Positions 1-5,076 of a stretch of 5,076 nt of DNA are shown here, piece by piece; the first letter of the stretch is position 1; each line of letters begins with the position of its first letter. Source of the stretch: an uncultured Pseudomonadota bacterium. Its GTDB lineage: Bacteria; Myxococcota_A; UBA796; CAJQPC01. The stretch lies in NCBI GenBank assembly GCA_937915955.1, contig CALGIB010000301.1:1-5076 (forward strand), written 5' to 3'. The position numbers were made by a program, and so were the translations under genes. The notes beneath the pieces were generated by a model, which saw nothing but the letters and a program-made list of their open reading frames with translations, had not been told where the DNA came from and ran no database searches.

Positions 1-2
1 CG

Positions 3-1910
3 CACCGAACGGTGCTGAACACCGAGACGGGCGAGGGACTGCTGGCCGGCCGCCACGTCGAGCCCGTGCTGCTCCTGGCGCTGCCCTGGGTGTGGCTGGT
101 GCCCAGGATGGAGGGTCTGCTGGTCTTCCAGGCCGGGACGATGGGCCTGGCGGGCGTCGCGGTCTGGCGGCTGGCTCGCGCGGAGACCGGGGACGCCGTC
201 ACCAGCCTGCTCGCGGGGCTGGTCGTCCTGCTGCTCCCTGGGGTCTGGACCCTCGCCGTCAAGGACTTCCGCACCCTGTCGCTGGCGCTGCCCTGGGTCC
301 TGCTGGCCCTGGCGATGCTGCGCGAACGCCGCCTCGTCCTGGGCGGCCTGGCCTCGCTGATCGCGCTGTCCTGCCGCGAGGAGGCGCCGCTGCTGCTGCT
401 GTCGTGTCTGCCCTGGCTGGGCTGGCGGACGCGACGCTGGAGCACGGTCCTGGTCCCTGCGGCGCTGGCGCTGGCCTGGTGGTCGGGGCTGGCGCTCTGG
501 CGAGGCGGCGCCTCGGACTTCGCGGTGCTGGGCGAGCTCGGTCAGCTGGGCTCCAGGCTGGAGCGGCTACCCCTGGTGGTCGAGACCTTGGGCCCCCAGC
601 TGGGCCCCGCCGGGCTGGTCCTGCTCGCCTCGCCGCTGGCCTGGCTCCCCGCGCTGATCACCTTGGCCGCGGCGGTGCTGCTCGAGGGCGTCTGGTCCCC
701 CGGCGGCGTGCACCTGTCCGTAGGCCTGTTCCTGGGCGCGGCGCTGGCCTCGGTCAGCCTCCTGGGGCTCGCTGTGCGCAAGGACCTGCGTCTGGGACGA
801 GGGCTGGCCGCCGTCCTCCTGTTGACCGCCGGGGTCAGCCTGGCTCGGACCTGGCCCGAGGTGTGGCCCTCGGTGTGGCGCGTCGCCAGCCTGCAGGACG
901 GGCCCTCGCGCCGACTCGGCAGCCCCTGGGAGGTCTTCCCCCACGTGCCCGCGACCGAGCCTGTGCTCACCGAGGCCAGCTTCGTGGCCCAGCTGGCTGA
1001 TCGCGCGGTGGTCTACGCGGCCGACGACTGGCACGACCCCCTGGCCCAGCAGCAGGTCGTGGACGCGGTGCGCTTCGCGGTCCTGCGGCCCGGCCACGAG
1101 TGGGTGCCCATGCTCGAGGAGCGAGGCTGGAAGCTCTGGCGCGCCGGGGGGCACGCGCGGCTCTACACCCGCGAGGAGGCGCCGCTCGCCGAGCTGAACC
1201 CGCTCTCACCCGGGCTGCTGGTCTGGACCCCCGTGGCGGGGGACGAGGGCTGCCCGGCTGGCATGATCCTCTTGCCGGCGGGTCGCTACCTGCTGGGCGA
1301 GGGCGACCCCGCGCGGCTCGAGCTGCACGGGCGGTGGGTGCTGCCCCAGGCCGAGGTCGAGCTCCAGGAGGCCTGCATCGACGCGCTGCCGTTCCCGGGG
1401 CGTCGCGGCGCGCCCTGGCCCCAGGACGGCCTGCTCAGCTCGGATCTGCCCGCCCTGGAGGAGAAGCTGTCCGAGCACGGGCGCCGGCTCTGCACGGTCG
1501 GCGAGCTGATGCTGGGCGCCGCTGGGCCGGACAACCAGCGCCAGGCCGTGGACCGGGCCCTCTGCGAGGTCAGCGACGAGCACCCGGGGCAGGCGCTCGG
1601 CCGACACCCCGGGTGTGTGTCGTCTATGGGCCTCTACGACCTGGGCGTGCGCAGCTCCTGGGCTCGACTGCAGGTGCCCTGGGGCAGCGAGGCGGTGGTC
1701 TGGGGGCGGGCGGCTCGCGAGGACACGTTCTATGCGCCGAGCAACTTCGGCGTGCACGAGCACGGGCAGGACACCCAGCGCTACGTGGACGACGGGCTCC
1801 GGGTCTGCGCGGACCCCCACGCGCCCACGCCGGGGGCCGAGGAGGCCTGGTCGGCTCAGGTCGCGCGCTTCGTCGAGGACCCTCGGCTGTCGGCCTGGTC
1901 AGCGCGCTGA
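3..1910 (+). CDS. DUF2079-type polytopic membrane protein with C-terminal FGE/SUMF1-like domain (5' partial)
   Basis: The reading frame is open from base 3. A GTG at 12 could serve as a start, but the text after it (VLNTETGEGLLAGRHVEPVL) already looks like the interior of a DUF2079 protein, whose first membrane helix and tryptophan-containing loop should lie upstream, so I treat the gene as 5' truncated. Numbering from the GTG, hydrophobic stretches near 17-33, 38-54, 60-80, 88-103, 108-135, 144-163, 198-226, 233-255 and 262-278 suggest eight or more membrane helices. The KDFR (84-87) and CREEAP (121-126) loops fit DUF2079. Residues 310-388 match the soluble tail of that family. Residues 405-600 look like a diverged formylglycine-generating-enzyme fold: CPAGMILLPAGRYLLGE (414-430), GRRLCTVGEL (490-499), MGLYDLG (539-545) and GLRVCAD (595-601). 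The paired catalytic cysteines of true FGE enzymes are not apparent, so this domain is probably non-catalytic. The substrate is unknown; DUF2079 is thought to resemble GT-C glycosyltransferases. Confidence 0.8.
   Translation, partial: HRTVLNTETGEGLLAGRHVEPVLLLALPWVWLVPRMEGLLVFQAGTMGLAGVAVWRLARAETGDAVTSLLAGLVVLLLPGVWTLAVKDFRTLSLALPWVLLALAMLRERRLVLGGLASLIALSCREEAPLLLLSCLPWLGWRTRRWSTVLVPAALALAWWSGLALWRGGASDFAVLGELGQLGSRLERLPLVVETLGPQLGPAGLVLLASPLAWLPALITLAAAVLLEGVWSPGGVHLSVGLFLGAALASVSLLGLAVRKDLRLGRGLAAVLLLTAGVSLARTWPEVWPSVWRVASLQDGPSRRLGSPWEVFPHVPATEPVLTEASFVAQLADRAVVYAADDWHDPLAQQQVVDAVRFAVLRPGHEWVPMLEERGWKLWRAGGHARLYTREEAPLAELNPLSPGLLVWTPVAGDEGCPAGMILLPAGRYLLGEGDPARLELHGRWVLPQAEVELQEACIDALPFPGRRGAPWPQDGLLSSDLPALEEKLSEHGRRLCTVGELMLGAAGPDNQRQAVDRALCEVSDEHPGQALGRHPGCVSSMGLYDLGVRSSWARLQVPWGSEAVVWGRAAREDTFYAPSNFGVHEHGQDTQRYVDDGLRVCADPHAPTPGAEEAWSAQVARFVEDPRLSAWSAR
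1899..1910. repeat. 12-base perfect palindrome forming the convergent gene overlap
   Basis: The sequence TCAGCGCGCTGA equals its own reverse complement. Read on the plus strand it encodes Ser-Ala-Arg-stop, the end of the membrane protein. Read on the minus strand it encodes Ser-Ala-Arg-stop for the cysteine-rich protein. The symmetry does not extend to the adjacent bases. As RNA it could form only a 4-base stem with a 4-base loop, and no U-tract follows on either strand, so it is not a convincing terminator. Confidence 0.85.
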
Positions 1911-2648
1911 GAAGCCCCAGCTCTGGCAGAGCCTGGCCCATGCCTCGGCGACGATCGCGTCGCTGTCCTCGACCCAGGGTGTGCCGCCCCCGGCCTGCAC
2001 GCCCTCGACGCTCAGGTCGCCCTCGCAGACGCCGGCCTGATCGACCTGGTCCATGTGGGCTTGCATCGTCTCCGCGTAGCTTCGTCGGCAGAGCTCCCGT
2101 TCCAGGCTGCCGCACTCGCTCTCGTCGAAGGGGCGGTCTCTCCAGCGGCGCGCGACCTGTCGGGTGAGCGCGGTCTTCACCGAGCGCTGGAAGTGCTGTC
2201 CGGAGATCTCCACGCCCAGCTTTCGACCGGCGCGCGCGAGGTCCTTCCGCAAGACGTCTTCCTCCCCGACCTCGGAGTGGAGGCCGTCGAGCCCCTCCAG
2301 GTGGGCGGTGAGGATGTGCCCCACGCAGTTCTCCCGGTAGGTGCCGGCGGCCTCGCAGCGCCTCCATCCCTCGATGCCGTCCATGGGCAGGCGGTCCACG
2401 ACCAGGAAGGCGCACTCGTCCTGGAAGCCTCCGACCTCCTGGGCTGCACAGGCCTCCCAGGCGAGCACGGGCCGATCGGCGAGGGCGGCCTGCTCGGCCA
2501 CGCCCAGCAGGCAGTCCGCTCGCACCGCCGCGTCCCGGACCTGGGAGCAGATCGGCAGGGCCGCCTCGGGCGAGACGCTCAGGGCCTCTCGATAGAGGTC
2601 CTCGTCGCTGCGCGTGCTGCAGGCCAGCACCCAGACATTCAGGAGCAC
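1899..2648 (-). CDS. cysteine-rich probable lipoprotein with about 33-residue Cys-paired repeats, function unknown
   Basis: This 249-residue protein belongs to no family I can name. The GTG start is supported by a GAGGTG Shine-Dalgarno five bases upstream; an in-frame stop at 2676-2678 leaves room for only nine more codons, none of them ATG, GTG or TTG. The N-terminus is a short hydrophobic run ending VLAC (7-10), a plausible lipobox that would make Cys10 the lipidated residue. The signal is unusually short and has no N-terminal positive charge, so export is likely but not certain. Ten further cysteines (34, 46, 67, 79, 98, 108, 179, 187, 208, 241) are an even number, consistent with disulfides in the periplasm. 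Cys34/46, 67/79 and 98/108 recur about every 30-33 residues in a helical, TPR- or Sel1-like rhythm. The gene converges on the DUF2079 gene with a 12-base overlap and diverges from deoC. The opposite-strand frames across it look like shadows. Confidence 0.75.
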   Translation of the reverse strand: MLLNVWVLACSTRSDEDLYREALSVSPEAALPICSQVRDAAVRADCLLGVAEQAALADRPVLAWEACAAQEVGGFQDECAFLVVDRLPMDGIEGWRRCEAAGTYRENCVGHILTAHLEGLDGLHSEVGEEDVLRKDLARAGRKLGVEISGQHFQRSVKTALTRQVARRWRDRPFDESECGSLERELCRRSYAETMQAHMDQVDQAGVCEGDLSVEGVQAGGGTPWVEDSDAIVAEAWARLCQSWGFSAR

Positions 2649-2653
2649 GTGCG

Positions 2654-2659
2654 CACCTC
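2654..2659 (-). promoter_or_regulatory. Shine-Dalgarno for the cysteine-rich lipoprotein gene
   Basis: GAGGTG on the minus strand, five bases before the GTG at 2648, is a full match to the anti-Shine-Dalgarno core. It is the main reason for choosing this GTG as the start, despite the short signal peptide that results. Confidence 0.65.
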
Positions 2660-2701
2660 GCTGCGTTCGACACCCTCACAAGATAGGATTGCCGCCCCCT
2701 C

Positions 2702-2706
2702 GAGGT
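2702..2706 (+). promoter_or_regulatory. Shine-Dalgarno for deoC
   Basis: GAGGT lies four bases before the ATG at 2711. The alternative ATG at 2918, which would give a DeoC of normal length, has no comparable purine-rich site in front of it. This motif therefore supports translation of the long N-terminal extension. Confidence 0.65.
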
Positions 2707-2710
2707 ATCC

Positions 2711-3565
2711 ATGTCCGACCCCAAGGAGCTCGATCAGCTCGTCGATGCCATCGCTCAGCGTGTTCGCGAGCGGCTGCAGCACGAGTCCGTCCCCCCTCTG
2801 GCCAGCGTCCGCGGGACCTGGCAGGACAGCTCCTCGCTCCAGCGCTGGACCCGGGACGCGATCGCTCGCCTGGGCACCGACGGCACGGCCAGCGCCAGTG
2901 AGCGCTCGGTCGGCAGCATGATCGACCACACGATGCTCAAGCCCGACGCCACCCGGAAGGACATCGAGCGGGTCTGCACCGAGGCCAGGCAGTACAACTT
3001 CGCTTCGGTCTGCATCAACACGACCTGGCTGCCGCTGGCCGTGAAGATGTTGGCCGGCAGCCGCGTGATGGCCATCTGCGTGGTCGGATTTCCGCTCGGG
3101 GCGGCCCTGACCGCCGCGAAGGCCGCCGAGACCCGTGAGGCCATCCGGCTGGGCGCGGACGAGATCGACATGGTGGTCAACATCGGCGCGCTCAAGTCCG
3201 GCGATCACGACCTCGTGCTGAACGACATCCGCCAGGTCGTCGCGGCCGCGCAGGGGCGACCCGTCAAGGTCATCCTCGAGACGAGCATGCTCACGCGCGA
3301 GGAGAAGATCGCGACGTGCGCGCTCGCCAAGGCCGCGGGCGCGGCCTTCGTGAAGACCTCAACCGGTTTCGGAGGCGGCGGCGCCACGGTCGAGGACATC
3401 CAGCTCATGCGTCAGATCGTCGGCCCGGACATGGGCGTCAAGGCCAGCGGCGGCGTGCGCAGCGTCGAGGACGCCGAAGCCATGGTCAAGGCGGGCGCCA
3501 ACCGGCTCGGAGCCAGCGCCTCGGTGGCCATCGTCACCGGAGGGACCGGCAAGGGGGCCTACTGA
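2711..3565 (+). CDS. deoC: Deoxyribose-phosphate aldolase with N-terminal extension
   Basis: DeoC cleaves 2-deoxyribose-5-phosphate to glyceraldehyde-3-phosphate and acetaldehyde through a lysine Schiff base in a TIM barrel. The 284-residue product carries the family signatures: IDHTMLKPDAT (71-81), FASVCINTTW (97-106), VVGFPLGA (124-131), DEIDMVVNIG (150-159), VKVILETSML (185-194), FVKTSTGFGG (213-222) and GVKASGGVRS (242-251). Lys215 is the expected Schiff-base residue, with Lys244 and Asp153 completing the active site by analogy with the E. coli enzyme. The barrel starts near residue 67, whereas the B. subtilis enzyme reaches IDHT at about residue 7, so this protein has about 64 extra residues at the front. 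Residues 5-23 form an amphipathic helix (ELDQLVDAIAQRVRERLQ), followed by a polar linker. Such a layout resembles microcompartment encapsulation peptides; this is inference. The gene heads the deo operon, and its TGA overlaps the deoB ATG by one base. Confidence 0.96.
   Translation: MSDPKELDQLVDAIAQRVRERLQHESVPPLASVRGTWQDSSSLQRWTRDAIARLGTDGTASASERSVGSMIDHTMLKPDATRKDIERVCTEARQYNFASVCINTTWLPLAVKMLAGSRVMAICVVGFPLGAALTAAKAAETREAIRLGADEIDMVVNIGALKSGDHDLVLNDIRQVVAAAQGRPVKVILETSMLTREEKIATCALAKAAGAAFVKTSTGFGGGGATVEDIQLMRQIVGPDMGVKASGGVRSVEDAEAMVKAGANRLGASASVAIVTGGTGKGAY
3551..3557 (+). promoter_or_regulatory. Shine-Dalgarno for deoB inside the deoC 3' end
   Basis: AAGGGGG lies seven bases before the deoB ATG, within the last codons of deoC. 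Together with the TGATG overlap it suggests translation by termination-reinitiation. It also fixes the deoB start, since the open frame extends upstream. Confidence 0.55.
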
Positions 3566-4719
3566 TGCGCTGCACCCTCGTCGTGCTCGACTCGGTCGGC
3601 GTCGGCGCGATGCCGGACGCTGAGGCCTGGGGCGACGCCGGAAGCAACACCCTCGGTCACGTCGCCGAGGCCGCCGGCGGCCTGGATCTGCCCAACCTGC
3701 AGCTCCTGGGCCTTGGCAACATCCTGCCTCTGCTGGGCGTCCCGCCCGCCAAGCGACCGATGGCCGCCTTCGGCAAGTGCGCCATCGCCAGCGACGGCAA
3801 GGACACCATCGCCGGGCACTGGGAGATCGCTGGGGTCCGCGTCGAGGAGCGCTTCCAGGAGTACCCCCAGGGCTTCCCGCCCGAGATCCTCGAGCCCTTC
3901 AAGCAGGCCGTAGGGCGCGACGTCCTCGGCAACATCCCGGCCTCGGGCACGGTCATCATCCAGGACCTCGGCGCCGAGCACGTCGCCACTGGCAAGCCCA
4001 TCGTCTACACCTCGGGCGACTCGGTCTTCCAGATCGCCGCGCACGAGGACGTCGTGGACATCGAGACCCTCTACGACTGGTGCGAGGACGCCTACCGCAT
4101 CGTGTCGCCCTTCGGCGTGGCCCGGGTCATCGCGCGGCCCTTCGTGGGCGAGCCCGGGGCCTATGTCCGTACCGGCAACCGCCGGGACTTCGCGAGGCGG
4201 CCCCCGCTGCCCACCGTCGTGGACCAGATCCGGGCGGCGGGCTTCCCGACCACCAGCATCGGCAAGGTCAAGTCCATCTTCGGGGACCGGGGCTTCACCC
4301 ACAGCGTGAAGGCGCCCCACAACGAGGAGATCTCGCGGGCCCTGCTGGACCAGCTCGACCAGCAGTTCAAGGGCCTGATCTTCGCGAACCTGGTCGACTT
4401 CGACATGCTCTACGGCCACCGCCGCGACCCCCAAGGCTACGCCGAGGCGCTGGTGGAGTTCGACAAGCGCGTGCCGCAGATCATGGAGCGCATGGGCCGC
4501 CGCGACCTGCTCCTGTTCACCGCGGACCACGGCTGCGACCCCACCCACCCGGGCTCCGACCACACCCGTGAGTACGTGCCGATCCTGGCCTGGCAGCGCG
4601 ACGCCCACGGCAACGACCTCGGCACCCGCTCGACCATGGCGGACATCGGGGCCACGATCGCCGAGTGGTTCGAGCTCTCTCCGCCGGTCACCGGGACCAG
4701 CTTCCTTGGGCGCATCTGA
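3565..4719 (+). CDS. deoB: Phosphopentomutase
   Basis: DeoB interconverts deoxyribose-1-phosphate and deoxyribose-5-phosphate (and the ribose equivalents), linking nucleoside phosphorolysis to DeoC in the cytoplasm. The 384-residue product has the alkaline-phosphatase-like core of the family: LDSVGVGAMPDA (8-19) with metal ligand Asp9; GKDTIAGHWEI (78-88) with Thr81, the expected phosphorylated residue; GEPGAYVRTGNRRDFA (195-210); IGKVKSIFGDRG (232-243); NLVDFDMLYGHRRD (275-288) with Asp280 and His285; and FTADHGCDPTHPGSDHTRE (318-336) with Asp321, His322 and His333. These ligand spacings match those recalled for the Bacillus cereus enzyme. All catalytic residues are present and the length is normal. 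The ATG was chosen because the product then begins in the usual place, it overlaps the deoC stop as TGATG, and AAGGGGG at 3551-3557 gives a Shine-Dalgarno. The frame stays open upstream to 3316 but only as a shadow of deoC. Confidence 0.97.
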   Translation: MRCTLVVLDSVGVGAMPDAEAWGDAGSNTLGHVAEAAGGLDLPNLQLLGLGNILPLLGVPPAKRPMAAFGKCAIASDGKDTIAGHWEIAGVRVEERFQEYPQGFPPEILEPFKQAVGRDVLGNIPASGTVIIQDLGAEHVATGKPIVYTSGDSVFQIAAHEDVVDIETLYDWCEDAYRIVSPFGVARVIARPFVGEPGAYVRTGNRRDFARRPPLPTVVDQIRAAGFPTTSIGKVKSIFGDRGFTHSVKAPHNEEISRALLDQLDQQFKGLIFANLVDFDMLYGHRRDPQGYAEALVEFDKRVPQIMERMGRRDLLLFTADHGCDPTHPGSDHTREYVPILAWQRDAHGNDLGTRSTMADIGATIAEWFELSPPVTGTSFLGRI

Positions 4720-5076
4720 TGCTGGACATTCCTGCCTTCCTCGAGACCAAGCGCGAGGGCGGCGAGCACCCCGCCGAGCAGATCCAGGCCTTCATCGACG
4801 GCGTGCTCGACGGCACGGTGACGCGGGCCCAGGCGGCCGCGTGGCTGGCCTTCGTCTGTGTCCGGGACATGAAGGACGGCGAGACGGTGGCGCTGACCCG
4901 GGCCATGACGGACTCGGGCCATCGCATGACCTGGCCGGGCATCACCGGCCCCTTCGTGGACAAGCACAGCACCGGCGGGGTGGGCGACAAGGTCTCCTTG
5001 ATCCTGGCCCCGGCCTGGGCGGCGATGGGGCTCAGGGTGCCGATGATCAGCGGCCGAGGTCTGGGCATCACCGGCG
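4719..5076 (+). CDS. deoA: Thymidine phosphorylase / pyrimidine-nucleoside phosphorylase (3' partial)
   Basis: This family cleaves thymidine or deoxyuridine with phosphate to the free base and deoxyribose-1-phosphate, the substrate of DeoB. Only the first 119 residues are in the window, out of roughly 430-450 usual for the family. The N-terminal helical domain is recognisable from the RxG start (12-14), EQIQAFIDGVLDG (20-32), QAAAWLAF (38-45), ETVALTRAMTDSG (55-67). The phosphate-binding loop DKHSTGGVGDKVSL (81-94) is intact, including His83. The sequence ends inside the second signature, MISGRGLGITG (109-119). The residue before TGG is Ile, where E. coli DeoA and B. subtilis Pdp have His. 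The GDKVSLILAP and VPMISGRG text is closer to thymidine phosphorylases than to Bacillus Pdp, but substrate range cannot be decided from this fragment. The ATG overlaps the deoB TGA by one base; only a weak purine-rich stretch precedes it, so translation probably depends on deoB. Confidence 0.93.
   Translation, partial: MLDIPAFLETKREGGEHPAEQIQAFIDGVLDGTVTRAQAAAWLAFVCVRDMKDGETVALTRAMTDSGHRMTWPGITGPFVDKHSTGGVGDKVSLILAPAWAAMGLRVPMISGRGLGITG

Larger units (their letters stand above)
2649..2710. promoter_or_regulatory. Divergent intergenic region between the lipoprotein gene and the deo operon
   Basis: These 62 bases are the only space available for promoters of both divergent genes, unless transcription starts inside a neighbour. 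The one AT-richer pocket is at about 2677-2690. On the plus strand it contains TAGGAT (2684-2689), a four-of-six match to the sigma-70 -10 box, with TCGACA (2667-2672) upstream. The 11-base spacing between them is too short for a standard promoter. On the minus strand the same pocket reads TATCTT (2685-2680), another weak -10 candidate with no good -35. No clear operator for a DeoR- or CytR-type repressor is seen. The region is defined by position; the specific promoter elements are guesses. Confidence 0.4.

Noticed and set aside
2649..2656. GTGCGCAC palindrome next to the lipoprotein start
   Set aside because: It is short, lies within the ribosome-binding region and is not repeated nearby, so there is no support for an operator.
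2698..2705. CCTCGAGG palindrome just upstream of deoC
   Set aside because: An eight-base palindrome overlapping a Shine-Dalgarno in GC-rich DNA is expected by chance and has no second copy in the intergenic region to suggest a regulator site.
2655..2706. Inverted repeat ACCTCG ... CGAGGT at the two ends of the intergenic region, considered as an operator
   Set aside because: The two arms are simply the Shine-Dalgarno sequences of the two divergent genes, and the symmetry does not extend beyond six bases.
1624..2724. Long minus-strand open frame of 366 codons across the lipoprotein gene and the end of the DUF2079 gene
   Set aside because: Its translation is Arg/Gly/Pro/Ala-rich low complexity typical of GC-rich shadow frames. 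The lipoprotein frame in the same place has a better start, a Shine-Dalgarno and a patterned cysteine content.
2055..2921. Plus-strand open frame of 288 codons opposite the lipoprotein gene
   Set aside because: It runs into the deoC coding region in a different frame and shows no recognisable domain or ribosome binding site. It is the antisense shadow of the lipoprotein gene.
3316..3564. Upstream in-frame extension of deoB by 83 codons
   Set aside because: It lies wholly inside deoC in another frame, is Arg/Gly-rich, and would displace the conserved N-terminal metal-binding motif. The ATG at 3565 has a Shine-Dalgarno and the stop/start overlap.
3559..4608. Minus-strand open frame of 349 codons covering most of deoB
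   Set aside because: The composition (repeated Val, Gly, Asp, Leu, His) mirrors the GC-biased codons of deoB. The deoB frame has every catalytic motif intact.

Overview
The window is very GC-rich, with nearly every codon ending in G or C. It is densely packed and carries five protein genes and no RNA genes, CRISPR array or insertion sequence. The mix of a large membrane protein with a formylglycine-generating-enzyme-like tail, a cysteine-rich probable lipoprotein and a GC-rich deo operon suggests a Gram-negative bacterium of the Myxococcota or a related deltaproteobacterial lineage. That placement is an inference from gene style, not a proven assignment.

Left part (1-2648): a 5'-truncated plus-strand gene encodes a DUF2079-type polytopic membrane protein joined to a diverged FGE/SUMF1-like domain. 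It converges with a minus-strand gene for a small cysteine-rich, probably exported protein. The two coding regions overlap by 12 bases, and the overlap is a perfect palindrome that gives both proteins the same last three residues and stop. No link between these two genes and the deo genes is visible.

Middle (2649-2710): a 62-base divergent intergenic region is the only non-coding space of note. It carries a Shine-Dalgarno sequence for the gene on each side and must hold the promoter(s), but no strong promoter hexamers are visible.

Right part (2711-5076): deoC, deoB and deoA form a tight plus-strand operon for deoxyribonucleoside breakdown. Each junction is a TGATG stop/start overlap, and deoA runs off the window. 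Together, DeoA releases deoxyribose-1-phosphate from pyrimidine deoxynucleosides, DeoB converts it to deoxyribose-5-phosphate, and DeoC splits that into glyceraldehyde-3-phosphate and acetaldehyde.

The most interesting feature is an extension of about 65 residues at the N-terminus of DeoC. It opens with a short amphipathic helix followed by a polar linker, the layout of encapsulation peptides that target enzymes to bacterial microcompartments. Microcompartments that process sugar phosphates through a deoxyribose-phosphate aldolase are known, so this operon may feed such an organelle. No shell gene lies in the window, so this remains a hypothesis.
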